From the NCBI RefSeq assembly GCF_900111735.1, contig NZ_FOHW01000024.1, positions 1-64,000 of the forward strand: a DNA stretch of 64,000 nt. Reading direction: 5' to 3'. Below are positions 9,182 through 17,538 of this stretch, piece after piece (position 1 is the first letter of the stretch; each line of letters starts with the position of its first letter). Both the position numbers and the translations under genes were made by a program. The stretch comes from Pseudomonas graminis (GTDB taxonomy: Bacteria; Pseudomonadota; Gammaproteobacteria; Pseudomonadales; Pseudomonadaceae). The notes under the pieces are model-generated. The model was given only the letters and a program-made list of their open reading frames with translations, was not told the DNA's origin and ran no database searches.

Positions 9182-10177
9182 TCAGCGCTTCAGGCTTTCC
9201 AGCAGCACCTTGTTGAACTGCTGCGGATCCTGAATCTGCGGCGCATGACCCAACCCTGCGAACTCCACCAGTGTCGCCTGAGGAATGCGCTTGGCGGCGG
9301 CCTTGCCCAGCTCCGGATAATTGCCCAGCGTCTTGCGCAATGCCTCAGGCGCTGCGTCCTTGGCAATGGCGGTATTGTCCTTCTGCCCGATCAGCAACAC
9401 GGTGGGCATCTTCAGTTTCTCGAAGTCGTAGAACACCGGCTGATTGAAGATCATCCCGTAGGTCTGTGCGGACGCCCGAGCCACCTCCTCCTTGCCTTTG
9501 CCGTTGAACATCCCGGCCTGCATGTTCACCCAGTGATCGAACTCGGGCCGCCACTCATTGGCGTAATACGTGGACTGCTGATACTTGCGAATGCTCTCGG
9601 CACTGGTCTTCAGCTCACGGGCGTACCAGTCATCAAAGCTGCGATCCGGGACGCCCTTGGCTTTCCAGTCTTCCAGACCGATAGGGTTGACCAGCAGCAA
9701 CTGATCCACTTGCTCGGGGTACATCAGCGCAAACCGGGTCGCCAGCATGCCGCCCATTGAATGCCCGACCACGGTGACGTGACCGATGCCCAGTTGGGTC
9801 AGCAGCGCTTTGGTGTTCTGCGCCAGTTGCTCAAACGAGTACTTATAATCCGCCGGTTTGCTGGAGCGGCAGAAACCGATCTGGTCCGGCGCGACCACCC
9901 GATACCCCGCGCCCGTCAGCGCCTTGATCGTCCCTTCCCACGTGGCGCCGCAAAAGTTCTTGCCGTGGAGCAGCACTACGCTGCGGCCATTGGCAGTGCC
10001 GGTCGGCTTGATGTCCATGTAACCCATCTGCACCGGTGCGCCTTGGGATTCAAACGTGAAATTCTGCGCCGGGAACGGATACTGGAAGCCTTCCAGCTGC
10101 GGGCCGTAGGACGGGTTTTGCGCAGCGAGCAGTGGCAAGCTGACTGTCATCAGCAATGCGGGTAGCCATTTGGTCAT
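9182..10177 (-). CDS. Exported alpha/beta hydrolase
   Basis: 331 residues. The start chosen (ATG 10177, preceded by GGAGCG) gives a clean signal peptide (MTKWLPALLMTVSLPLLAA), so the enzyme should be periplasmic; the frame extends 27 codons further upstream, but that part looks non-coding. Alpha/beta-hydrolase features: HGKNFCG oxyanion loop at 71, nucleophile GHSMGG with Ser140, and a C-terminal GLGHAPQ histidine. It is close to proline-iminopeptidase or epoxide-hydrolase-like members, but the substrate is not predictable. It is transcribed divergently from the RsuA/RluF-like gene. Confidence 0.85.
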   Translation of the reverse strand: MTKWLPALLMTVSLPLLAAQNPSYGPQLEGFQYPFPAQNFTFESQGAPVQMGYMDIKPTGTANGRSVVLLHGKNFCGATWEGTIKALTGAGYRVVAPDQIGFCRSSKPADYKYSFEQLAQNTKALLTQLGIGHVTVVGHSMGGMLATRFALMYPEQVDQLLLVNPIGLEDWKAKGVPDRSFDDWYARELKTSAESIRKYQQSTYYANEWRPEFDHWVNMQAGMFNGKGKEEVARASAQTYGMIFNQPVFYDFEKLKMPTVLLIGQKDNTAIAKDAAPEALRKTLGNYPELGKAAAKRIPQATLVEFAGLGHAPQIQDPQQFNKVLLESLKR

Positions 10178-10339
10178 GAATTCGCTCCAGACAATGTAGG
10201 AATAGAGAGCAGACCTGCGTCGGTCCCGGAAAAATCCATGGAGTGGAGGCTTATTCACCAGGCAATTTCAATGTGGCCGCGATTAACGGTGCCTGCGCGG
10301 GTACAATAGGCGCCTTTCCATTTTGTTACGGCTTTTCTC

Positions 10340-11050
10340 ATGACTGACCCCATTCGCCTTTCCAAACGCCTAATCGAGCTGGTCGGCTGCTCTCGTCGCG
10401 AAGCCGAGCTGTTCATCGAAGGCGGTTGGGTCACGGTGGACGGCGTTGTCGTCGACGAGCCTCAGTTCAAGGTCGAAAACCAGACCGTGGTGCTGAACGC
10501 GGAAGCAAAAGCCGACACGCCTGAATCCGTCACCCTTCTGTTCAACGCCCCGGCGGGCATGACCCCTGAGAGCGCCTTGGCGTTGATCACGCCAGGTACG
10601 TTGTCCGCCGACCACAGCATCGGTCGACGTCCGCTCAAAGGGCACTTCCTGCGCCTGGAAGCGATTTCCACGCTGCAAGCCAACGCCAGCGGCCTGATGG
10701 TGTTCAGCCAGGACTGGAAAATCCTGCGCAAACTCACCGATGACCGCAGCAAGATCGAGCAGGAATACGTGGTCGAAATCTCGGGCGACATGGTTGCCCA
10801 CGGCCTCAATCGCCTGAACCACGGCATGACCTACAAGGGCAAGGAACTGCCGAAGGTCAAAGCCAGCTGGCAGAACGAAAACCGCCTGCGCTTCGCGATG
10901 AAGAACCCGCAGCCCGGCGTCATTGCCCAGCTGTGCGAAGCGGTAGGCTTGAAGGTTGTTTCGGTGCGGCGCATCCGTATCGGCGGCGTGTCCATCGGCA
11001 AGGTGCCTGAAGGCCAGTGGCGCTACATGACCGACAAAGAAAAATTCTGA
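10340..11050 (+). CDS. RsuA/RluF-like S4-domain protein lacking the catalytic Asp
   Basis: 236 residues with an N-terminal S4 RNA-binding domain (about 5-50) followed by a small-subunit-type pseudouridine synthase fold (about 62-230). The fold is recognisable, but the key motifs are altered. Where RsuA/RluB/RluE/RluF enzymes have G-R-L-D with the catalytic aspartate, this protein reads S-T-L-Q (Gln113, then ANASGLMVFSQD). The upstream NKP motif is NAP (69-71). The downstream QEYVVE segment is kept. It may therefore bind RNA without isomerising uridine, or use another residue. Homology pipelines would call it a pseudouridine synthase. It is followed 70 bases later by the DUF1456 gene on the same strand. 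Confidence 0.8.
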   Translation: MTDPIRLSKRLIELVGCSRREAELFIEGGWVTVDGVVVDEPQFKVENQTVVLNAEAKADTPESVTLLFNAPAGMTPESALALITPGTLSADHSIGRRPLKGHFLRLEAISTLQANASGLMVFSQDWKILRKLTDDRSKIEQEYVVEISGDMVAHGLNRLNHGMTYKGKELPKVKASWQNENRLRFAMKNPQPGVIAQLCEAVGLKVVSVRRIRIGGVSIGKVPEGQWRYMTDKEKF

Positions 11051-11120
11051 ATCCCCTTTCTGAGCGCCGTATCGACTTTCGCGTGCGCTCATCTGCGAAT
11101 CCCCAGGAAATACACGCACC

Positions 11121-11582
11121 ATGATGAACAACGATGTACTGCGCAGCATCCGTTACATGCTTGATATCAACGACGCCAAAGTGGTCGATATCATCAAGCT
11201 CGGCGGGTTCGACGCGACCAAAGCCGATGTCGCGGCCTATATGAAGAAAGACGAAGAAGAAGGCTTTGTGCCGTGCAGCGACGAAGTCATGGCGCACTTC
11301 CTCGACGGCCTGGTTTTCTTCAAGCGTGGCAAGGACGAGAGCCGCCCGCCGCTGCCTGTCGAACTGCCGATCACCAACAACATCGTCCTGAAAAAGCTGC
11401 GTGTGGCCTTCGAGCTGAAAGAAGACGACATGCACGCGATCCTCAAGGCGTCCGAGTTCCCGGTGTCCAAGCCTGAACTCAGCGCCCTGTTCCGCAAGGC
11501 GGGTCACACCAACTACCGCGTCTGCGGCGACCAACTGCTGCGCAACTTCCTGCGTGGCCTGACCCTGCGCGTGCGCGGCTAA
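11121..11582 (+). CDS. YehS-like DUF1456 protein
   Basis: 153 residues made of two repeats of a small helical DUF1456 unit (about residues 3-65 and 85-150), each with the pattern N-[DN]-[IV]-L-[KR]. The repeats start MNNDVLRSIRYMLDINDAK and ITNNIVLKKLRVAFELKED and end with F-L-[DR]-G-L. The family includes E. coli YehS; the biochemical role is unknown. Two adjacent ATG codons (11121 and 11124) are possible starts, with AGGAA about 15 bases upstream. It lies 17 bases ahead of trmO and is probably co-transcribed with it. Confidence 0.85.
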   Translation: MMNNDVLRSIRYMLDINDAKVVDIIKLGGFDATKADVAAYMKKDEEEGFVPCSDEVMAHFLDGLVFFKRGKDESRPPLPVELPITNNIVLKKLRVAFELKEDDMHAILKASEFPVSKPELSALFRKAGHTNYRVCGDQLLRNFLRGLTLRVRG

Positions 11583-11599
11583 GCGCTGCAGCTCCGTAG

Positions 11600-12307
11600 A
11601 TGACCCAGGCCTACAACGTCTCGCCGATCGGCTTCATGCGCTCGTGCTTCAAAGAGAAGTTCGCCATACCCCGGCAGCCGCAACTGGCGCCTGCCGCGCG
11701 GGGCGTGCTGGAGTTGGTTGCACCCTTTGATCAGGGTGATGCCGTGCAGGGCCTGGAACAGGTCAGCCATGTCTGGCTGCTGTTTCTGTTTCATCAAGCC
11801 CTGGAGGACAAACCGCGGCTCAAGGTGCGCCCTCCTCGCTTGGGCGGCAATCAGTCGATGGGTGTGTTCGCCACCCGCGCGACCCATCGGCCGAACGGCA
11901 TCGGTCAATCGGTGGTCAAGCTGGACAAGGTCGAAGCCGGGCGCCTGTGGTTGTCAGGCATCGACCTGCTGGACGGCACGCCGGTGCTGGACGTCAAACC
12001 CTACGTGCCTTACGCCGATGTGATCGTCGATGCACGCAACAGCATGGCCGCCGCTGCGCCGGCGATGATTCCGGTGCAGTGGGCAGACGCGGCGCTGGCC
12101 CAGGCCCGCGAACATGCGATGCGCCTCGAAGAACCGCTGATCGAGCTGATCGAGCAGTGCCTGGCTCAAGACCCGCGACCGGCCTACCAGACGCCCACGC
12201 CGGAGCGACGCTACGGTGCGCAGTTCTGGGACCTGGACGTGCGCTGGCACTATCCGCAGCCGGGCGTCATTTGGGTGCTGGAAGTGGTGCCCGCCGCCGT
12301 CTCATAA
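11600..12307 (+). CDS. trmO: TrmO (TsaA): tRNA t6A37 N6-methyltransferase
   Basis: 235 residues. TrmO methylates N6-threonylcarbamoyl-adenosine at position 37 of certain threonine tRNAs, using S-adenosylmethionine and a beta-barrel fold unlike other methyltransferases. The diagnostic stretches are PIGFMRSCF at the N-terminus, VFATRATHRPNGIGQS near residue 93 and DLLDGTPVLDVKPYVP near residue 120. The start codon lacks a strong ribosome binding site; translation may depend on the upstream DUF1456 gene. A canonical terminator follows within 20 bases. Confidence 0.9.
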   Translation: MTQAYNVSPIGFMRSCFKEKFAIPRQPQLAPAARGVLELVAPFDQGDAVQGLEQVSHVWLLFLFHQALEDKPRLKVRPPRLGGNQSMGVFATRATHRPNGIGQSVVKLDKVEAGRLWLSGIDLLDGTPVLDVKPYVPYADVIVDARNSMAAAAPAMIPVQWADAALAQAREHAMRLEEPLIELIEQCLAQDPRPAYQTPTPERRYGAQFWDLDVRWHYPQPGVIWVLEVVPAAVS

Positions 12308-12326
12308 GCAATTCACGCCCGCCCAC

Positions 12327-12366
12327 AAAAAAACCGCCTGGTCCGTGACCTCCAGGCGGTTTTTTT
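12327..12366 (+). terminator. Terminator after trmO
   Basis: A7, stem CCGCCTGG / CCAGGCGG, 10-base loop, then T7. The symmetric flanks could make it bidirectional. Confidence 0.92.
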
Positions 12367-12402
12367 CAGACCCCAAAAACACTGGTGCCTGTACTGACCT
12401 AT

Positions 12403-12451
12403 TCGCCGATGACGTCACCCTCGCAATGCTGCGAGGATGATTCATCGGCGA
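12403..12451. repeat. Two-part inverted repeat (49 nt) between trmO and fpr
   Basis: Outer arms TCGCCGATGA (12403-12412) and TCATCGGCGA (12442-12451) are perfect complements. An inner hairpin CCTCGCA-ATGC-TGCGAGG (12419-12436) sits inside. There is no T-run on either side. It lies in the 3' region of fpr, 21 bases beyond its stop. Confidence 0.75.
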
Positions 12452-12472
12452 TTGGGTCGTATCCGAACGCGT

Positions 12473-13252
12473 TTACTTCTCGACGAAGGCGCGCTCGATC
12501 AGATAATCACCCGGCTCACGCATGCGCGGCGAAACGGTCAGGCCGAAGCTATTCAACACTTCACTGGTCTCGTCGAGCATGCTCGGGCTGCCGCACAGCA
12601 TGGCGCGGTCATCCTGCGGATTGATCGGCGGCAGACCGATGTCGCTGAACAGCTTGCCGCTGCGCATCAGGTCGGTCAGGCGGCCTTCGTTCTCGAACGG
12701 CTCGCGGGTCACGGTCGGGTAGTAGATCAGCTTGTCGCGCAGCATCTCGCCGAAGAACTCGTTCTGCGGCAAGTGCTCGGTGATGAACTCGCGGTAAGCG
12801 ACTTCGTTCACGTAACGCACGCCGTGGCAGAGAATGACCTTCTCGAAACGTTCGTAGGTTTCAGGGTCCTGAATCACGCTCATGAACGGCGCCAGACCGG
12901 TCCCGGTGCTGAGCAGGTAAAGGTGTTTGCCCGGCTTGAGGTCATCGAGCACCAGCGTGCCCGTAGGCTTCTTGCTGATGATGATCTCGTCGCCTTCCTT
13001 CAAGTGCTGCAGCTGCGAAGTCAGCGGGCCGTCCGGCACCTTGATGCTGAAGAACTCCAGATGCTCTTCCCAGTTCGGGCTGGCAATGGAGTAGGCACGC
13101 ATGAGCGGGCGCCCGTTTGGCTGCTGCAGACCGATCATGACGAACTGACCGTTCTCGAAGCGCAGGCCAGGATCACGGGTGCACTTGAAACTGAAGAGGG
13201 TGTCGTTCCAGTGATGAACGCTGAGGACACGCTCGTGATTCATGTTGCTCAT
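12473..13252 (-). CDS. fpr: Fpr: ferredoxin(flavodoxin)-NADP+ reductase
   Basis: 259 residues, bacterial subclass-I FNR. It moves electrons between NADPH and ferredoxin or flavodoxin and supports Fe-S repair and oxidative-stress defence. The FAD-binding motif RAYSIAS is at 52-58, the NADP-binding STGTGLAPFMSV at about 113-124, and the protein ends in AFVEK as in other Pseudomonas Fpr. Start ATG 13252; a second ATG three codons in (MSNMNHE) is a lesser alternative. The gene is divergent from finR, which in P. putida encodes its LysR-type activator responding to superoxide-generating compounds. Confidence 0.95.
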   Translation of the reverse strand: MSNMNHERVLSVHHWNDTLFSFKCTRDPGLRFENGQFVMIGLQQPNGRPLMRAYSIASPNWEEHLEFFSIKVPDGPLTSQLQHLKEGDEIIISKKPTGTLVLDDLKPGKHLYLLSTGTGLAPFMSVIQDPETYERFEKVILCHGVRYVNEVAYREFITEHLPQNEFFGEMLRDKLIYYPTVTREPFENEGRLTDLMRSGKLFSDIGLPPINPQDDRAMLCGSPSMLDETSEVLNSFGLTVSPRMREPGDYLIERAFVEK

Positions 13253-13281
13253 GGTACGTGGGAGCTCCTGATAAATAACGT

Positions 13282-13311
13282 GCGCCAGTCAATGCGCCAG
13301 TCAATGCGCCA
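13282..13311. repeat. 12-bp tandem repeat in the fpr leader
   Basis: GCGCCAGTCAAT occurs at 13282-13293 and again at 13294-13305, followed by a partial third copy GCGCCA. It lies within the first 60 bases upstream of the fpr start codon, so it is probably in the 5' untranslated region of fpr. Confidence 0.85.
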
Positions 13312-13332
13312 TTGCGCGACATTCTAGTGGCA

Positions 13333-13386
13333 GACACAATATCTGTTAACTGAATTATCAAGATATAGGTTATCGGTTATATAGAT
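13333..13386. promoter_or_regulatory. AT-rich fpr/finR operator region
   Basis: An AT-rich tract between the divergent genes, strikingly unlike its GC-rich surroundings. It contains the direct repeat GGTTAT-C-GGTTAT (13368-13380) and several GATA/TATC words arranged head to head. In P. putida, FinR binds this divergent region to activate fpr. I infer that this is the FinR site and that both promoters overlap it; the exact operator boundaries are not resolved. Confidence 0.55.
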
Positions 13387-14313
13387 ATGCGATTTACTCT
13401 CCGTCAGCTCCAGGTTTTCGTCGCCGTTGCCCAGCAGGAAAGCGTTTCCCGCGCAGCGGTGCTGCTGTCCTTGTCGCAATCGGCGGCCAGCACGTCCATC
13501 ACTGAACTGGAACGCCAGTCCAGCTGCCAGCTGTTCGACCGCGCCGGTAAACGACTGAGCCTCAATGCGACCGGCCGACAGCTCTTGCCCCAGGCCGTTG
13601 CGCTGCTCGATCAGGCCAAGGAGATCGAAGACCTGCTCAACGGCAAGTCCGGCTTCGGCTCGCTGGCAGTCGGCGCCACCCTCACCATCGGCAACTACCT
13701 GGCAACCCTGTTGATCGGCAGCTTCATGCAGCGCCACCCCGAGAGCCAGGTGAAGCTGCACGTGCAGAACACGGCAAACATCGTTCAGCAGGTCGCCCAC
13801 TACGAGATTGATCTGGGCCTGATCGAAGGCGACTGCAGCCACCCTGACATCGAAGTGCAAACCTGGGTCGAGGATGAGCTGGTGGTGTTTTGCGCCCCTC
13901 AGCATCCGCTGGCCAAAAAGGGCCGGGCGTCGCTGGAAGAACTGACGCGGGAGGCGTGGATTCTGCGGGAACAGGGTTCGGGGACGCGCTTGACCTTCGA
14001 TCAGGCCATGCGTCATCACTTGAACAGCCTGAACGTGAGGCTGGAGCTGGAACACACCGAGGCGATCAAACGCGCTGTGGAGTCAGGGCTGGGGATCGGC
14101 TGCATCTCGCGTCTGGCCCTGCGTGACGCCTTTCGCCGGGGCAGCCTCGTGGCGGTTGAAACGCCGGAGCTGGATCTGGTGCGGCAGTTCTATTTCATCT
14201 GGCACAAGCAGAAATATCAGACGTCGGCTATCCGCGAATTCCTCGACCTCTGTCGCTCATTCACCGCGGGTGTAAACCGCAGCGACGAGATTGTCCTGCC
14301 GAGCATTGCCTGA
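13387..14313 (+). CDS. finR: FinR: LysR-type activator of fpr
   Basis: 308 residues with the LysR layout: winged helix-turn-helix at about 3-62 (LRQLQVFVAVAQQESVSRAA, then SQSAASTSITELE) and a periplasmic-binding-like effector domain at about 90-300. The name rests on position: in P. putida the LysR gene divergent from fpr is finR. No Shine-Dalgarno sequence precedes ATG 13387 (the upstream bases are TTATATAGAT), so translation may be leaderless or weak. Autoregulation through the shared AT-rich region is likely. Confidence 0.85.
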   Translation: MRFTLRQLQVFVAVAQQESVSRAAVLLSLSQSAASTSITELERQSSCQLFDRAGKRLSLNATGRQLLPQAVALLDQAKEIEDLLNGKSGFGSLAVGATLTIGNYLATLLIGSFMQRHPESQVKLHVQNTANIVQQVAHYEIDLGLIEGDCSHPDIEVQTWVEDELVVFCAPQHPLAKKGRASLEELTREAWILREQGSGTRLTFDQAMRHHLNSLNVRLELEHTEAIKRAVESGLGIGCISRLALRDAFRRGSLVAVETPELDLVRQFYFIWHKQKYQTSAIREFLDLCRSFTAGVNRSDEIVLPSIA

Positions 14314-14342
14314 CGCGCCGCCCGGCTGACTGAGGGCGATTT

Positions 14343-14711
14343 TCAGCCCAGCAGGATCAGGCCCCAGACCACGGCGATCATGCTCAGCGCTACGAATTGC
14401 GCGGCGCTGCCCATGTCTTTGGCGTTCTTCGAGAGGGGGTGGCGGTCGAGGGAAATCCGGTCAATGGCGGCTTCGATGGCCGAGTTCAGCAGTTCGACGA
14501 TCAGCGCCAACAGGCACACCGCGATCAGGATCGCGCGCTCGCCGCGGCTGACGTGAAACACGAACGACAGCGGGATCAAGACGACGTTGAGCAACACCAG
14601 TTGACGGAACGCCGCTTCGCCTTTGAATGCTGCGGTCAGGCCGTCGAAGGAATAGCCCGACGCGTTAAGAATACGTTTGAGGCCGGTCTGGCCTTTGAAT
14701 GGGGACGTCAT
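14343..14711 (-). CDS. dgkA: Diacylglycerol kinase
   Basis: 122 residues with three hydrophobic segments after a short amphipathic N-terminus. This small integral-membrane kinase phosphorylates diacylglycerol to phosphatidic acid and recycles lipid released when glycerol-phosphate groups are moved to periplasmic glucans. The family signature is intact: ELLNSAIEAAIDR (active-site Glu) and KNAKDMGSAAQF. Its length is normal. The regulator gene upstream is on the same strand, 105 bases away. Confidence 0.95.
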   Translation of the reverse strand: MTSPFKGQTGLKRILNASGYSFDGLTAAFKGEAAFRQLVLLNVVLIPLSFVFHVSRGERAILIAVCLLALIVELLNSAIEAAIDRISLDRHPLSKNAKDMGSAAQFVALSMIAVVWGLILLG

Positions 14712-14816
14712 AGGAAACTACTGATGAATGAAAGCGGTGGAGGCTAGTGCGGCGACGGTCAAAAAAGTGTGAAGGTCGGCCGCGTAAAGCCCGGGGTTTA
14801 GCCTGATTCGCGGGAA

Positions 14817-15464
14817 TCAGCTCTGCGGAATGGATTCCAATTGTTGCAGCAGCAACGCCGCCTGGGTTCGGGTGCGCACATTGAGCTTGCGAAAGATCGC
14901 CGTGACATGGGCCTTGATCGTCGCTTCCGACACGCTCAGCTCGTAGGCGATCTGCTTGTTCAGTAACCCCTCGCAGACCATCGTCAACACGCGGAACTGT
15001 TGGGGCGTGAGGCTGGCAAGACCTTCGCTGGCGGCCTTGGCTTCAGGGGACACGCTGATGCTTTCGTTGACCTGGGGAGGCCACCAGACATCGCCATCCA
15101 GCACGGTTCGCACGGCCTTCTGAATGGTTTCAAGCGAACTGGATTTCGGGATGAAACCGCTCGCGCCGAATTCACGGGATTTGACCACCACCGCGGCCTC
15201 TTCCTGAGCGGAGACCATGACCACCGGTACTTGCGGGTACTGCCCCCGCAACAGCACCAGCCCGGAAAAACCATAAGCGCCGGGCATGTTCAGGTCCAGC
15301 AGGACCAGATCCCAATCGGACTTCTCGGTCAGTCGCGCTTCCAGGTCAGCGATGCTCTCGGCCTCTACCAGCCTTGCATCCGGCCCGAGCCCCAGGCTAA
15401 GCGCCTGATGCAATGCGCTGCGAAACAGGGGATGGTCGTCGGCAATCAGGATTTCGTATGGCAT
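14817..15464 (-). CDS. erdR: LuxR/NarL-family response regulator, ErdR-like
   Basis: 215 residues from ATG 15464. The receiver domain (1-120) has acidic residues Asp9/Asp10 and phospho-acceptor Asp57 (LLDLNMPG); the C-terminal LuxR-type helix-turn-helix lies at about 145-210 (LTPQQFRVLTMVCEGLLNKQIAYELSVSE). The frame is open upstream, but ATG 15464 begins exactly at the receiver domain (MPYEILIADDHPLF) and has AAGGAT upstream. Position next to dgkA matches PA3603/PA3604 of P. aeruginosa, where the regulator ErdR controls ethanol oxidation and acetate use. The name is inferred from this synteny. No histidine kinase is adjacent. Confidence 0.85.
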   Translation of the reverse strand: MPYEILIADDHPLFRSALHQALSLGLGPDARLVEAESIADLEARLTEKSDWDLVLLDLNMPGAYGFSGLVLLRGQYPQVPVVMVSAQEEAAVVVKSREFGASGFIPKSSSLETIQKAVRTVLDGDVWWPPQVNESISVSPEAKAASEGLASLTPQQFRVLTMVCEGLLNKQIAYELSVSEATIKAHVTAIFRKLNVRTRTQAALLLQQLESIPQS

Positions 15465-15639
15465 TTCATGATCCTTTAAGTGACTCAGCGCCGACGAATT
15501 CAACACCCAATGAGGCCACCCGCGACATCTTGACACAGGGACCGTACGTGAGCGGCGCCAAGAATGCCCAGCGAAGCCGGGGTGGTCAAGCCTGACGCTT
15601 TGCGGCAAAGTCTGCGCCCCCGATCTGACGAGTGCCATC

Positions 15640-16524
15640 ATGCCAAACCATGCCCTGCGAGCCGACCTGCTCATGCTCCTGACCGCATTGATCTGGGGCA
15701 CCGGCTTTGTCGCCCAGACCGCCGGGATGGATCACATCGGGCCCTATCTGTTCTCGGGTCTGCGTTTCGCGCTGGGCTCCCTCTGCCTGATGCCGCTGAT
15801 TCTGCGCAACGCCAAAACGGCGCGCGTGCCGGAGCCCTTGCTCAATCGCGGCATGCTACGCGCCGGCATCATCATGGGCCTGGCGCTGGCATTGGGCATC
15901 AATCTGCAACAGGTCGGCCTGCTGTTTACCAGCGTGACCAACTCCGGCTTCATCACCGGTCTGTACGTGATTGTAGTTCCGCTGCTGGGCTTACTGCTCG
16001 GTCATAAAACCGGGTTGGGCACCTGGCTGGGTTGCCTGCTGGCGGTGGTCGGCATGTGCCTGCTCAGTATTGGCGATAACTTTCACGTCGCCTCGGGGGA
16101 TTGGCTGCAGTTGATCGGGGCGTTCGTGTGGGGCGGACACGTGGTGTTGGTCAGTTTGTTTGCCAGCCGTCACGACCCGATCCGTCTGGCCTTTTTACAG
16201 TTCGCCACCTGTTCGGTAGTGAGTCTGTTGCTGGCAGTCCTCTTCGAACCGATTGCCCTCGACGCGATCATTGCTGCGGGCCCTGCCCTGCTCTACGGCG
16301 GCATCGTCGCGGTCGGCGTCGGCTACACGCTGCAAGTAGTCGCGCAGAAACATGCCATTGCCTCCCATGCGGCGATCATCCTCTCCCTCGAGGCCGTGTT
16401 CGCCGCCATCGCTGGCGCCTGGATCCTCGGGGAGGCGTTGCAACTGCGCGGCTATATCGGTTGCGGAATGATGCTGGCCGGGATGCTGCTGGCGCAGCTG
16501 TGGCCGAAGAAAACCCTCGCCTGA
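15640..16524 (+). CDS. EamA/DMT-family exporter
   Basis: 294 residues with ten hydrophobic segments in two EamA halves, typical of drug/metabolite transporters that export amino acids or other small metabolites. Typical features are ALIWGTGFVAQ in the first helix and the repeat-two stretch ILSLEAVFAAIAGAWILGEAL near residue 248. Start ATG 15640. The substrate is not predictable from sequence. It is transcribed divergently from the ErdR-like regulator, which could control it, but no operator is visible. Confidence 0.88.
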   Translation: MPNHALRADLLMLLTALIWGTGFVAQTAGMDHIGPYLFSGLRFALGSLCLMPLILRNAKTARVPEPLLNRGMLRAGIIMGLALALGINLQQVGLLFTSVTNSGFITGLYVIVVPLLGLLLGHKTGLGTWLGCLLAVVGMCLLSIGDNFHVASGDWLQLIGAFVWGGHVVLVSLFASRHDPIRLAFLQFATCSVVSLLLAVLFEPIALDAIIAAGPALLYGGIVAVGVGYTLQVVAQKHAIASHAAIILSLEAVFAAIAGAWILGEALQLRGYIGCGMMLAGMLLAQLWPKKTLA

Positions 16525-16584
16525 GGATAAGCTTTTATGGCGAGCCGCCTTGATGGGGCTCGCGGGCGACGGCGTGACTGATGA

Positions 16585-17316
16585 CTACTCGAGGTAACCC
16601 TTCAACTCTTGATGGGCGTCGCTCAGCAAATCCAGGGGCAACTGATTTTTAGCACCTAGATAGTGCTGACTGAACACATCGAAGTAGCAGCTCAAAGCGG
16701 AGCCTGCTTCAGTGTCGCCGGCCAGATCGAAGCACAGTGCCGCCACTTCGGCCGTACAGAGATGTTCGCTGCGCGTGGAACGTCTCAGCTTGTACCGTGA
16801 AAGCTTTTCGGGGATCAGGCTCAAAATGGGAATGGCGTCAAAGTAAGCGCTTTTACGGAAGATTTTCCGCGCTTCAGTCCACGTAGCGTCAATCAGCACA
16901 AACAGGGGTCTCTTGTCCGGGTTGATCGTAACGGTGTTGGTGACGCGCTCGGCCGCTACGTATTCACCCGGAAACACCAGATAGGGCTGCCACTGTGGAT
17001 CATTGAGCAGTGCAATCAGCTTTTCGTCGACCTCGGTCCGTGACCACACAAACGCATGGTTATCCTGAATAACGTCTGCAATCAGCCAGCCCGTGTTGCT
17101 GGGTTTGAATACCTCTTTTTTGGTCATGATGAGGCAAACCCCTGATCGCGCCTCAACCTTGGGACGCCATCTGCAAAGGCAGTGACTTTCGATCACTCGG
17201 CAGTAGTGGCACCTTGGAGCACGTGATCCGCGAGCCAGGTAAGGCTTGGTGCTCTCCTCCTCACGCTCATCTCTCAGACATGCGACAGCATTCTTGTGAA
17301 AAACAGTCTGGTTCAT
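16585..17316 (-). CDS. DTW-domain tRNA-uridine aminocarboxypropyltransferase
   Basis: 243 residues from ATG 17316 (an in-frame TTG eight codons upstream is possible). The DTW family installs the 3-amino-3-carboxypropyl group on tRNA uridine (TapT activity, acp3U47 in E. coli). Its signature D-x-T-W is seen as DATWTEARKIFRKS near residue 148, followed by the YKLRRSTRSEHLCTAE segment. An N-terminal cysteine cluster (CHYCRVIESHCLC, about residues 36-48) is a probable zinc ribbon, as in other members. No clear ribosome binding site precedes either start. Stand-alone gene. Confidence 0.85.
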   Translation of the reverse strand: MNQTVFHKNAVACLRDEREEESTKPYLARGSRAPRCHYCRVIESHCLCRWRPKVEARSGVCLIMTKKEVFKPSNTGWLIADVIQDNHAFVWSRTEVDEKLIALLNDPQWQPYLVFPGEYVAAERVTNTVTINPDKRPLFVLIDATWTEARKIFRKSAYFDAIPILSLIPEKLSRYKLRRSTRSEHLCTAEVAALCFDLAGDTEAGSALSCYFDVFSQHYLGAKNQLPLDLLSDAHQELKGYLE

Positions 17317-17538
17317 TGACGGGTAAGAAGGCAGTGACAAGAGGGGTATCCGGCAGGTCGAAAAGTCGCGGCATTCTATCAGACACAGGCCGACGCGCCG
17401 TGCTCTCTGGTGTCCGCCGAGGCTCCTCCCCTATACTGCCCGGCCTTGAGAGCACTCACCCTCGCAGTGAACGCCTTGGGATGTCGCCGGTCCAACGGCC
17501 TGCCTCTGCACCACCCGTCCATGCACCAGGAGAATTCA

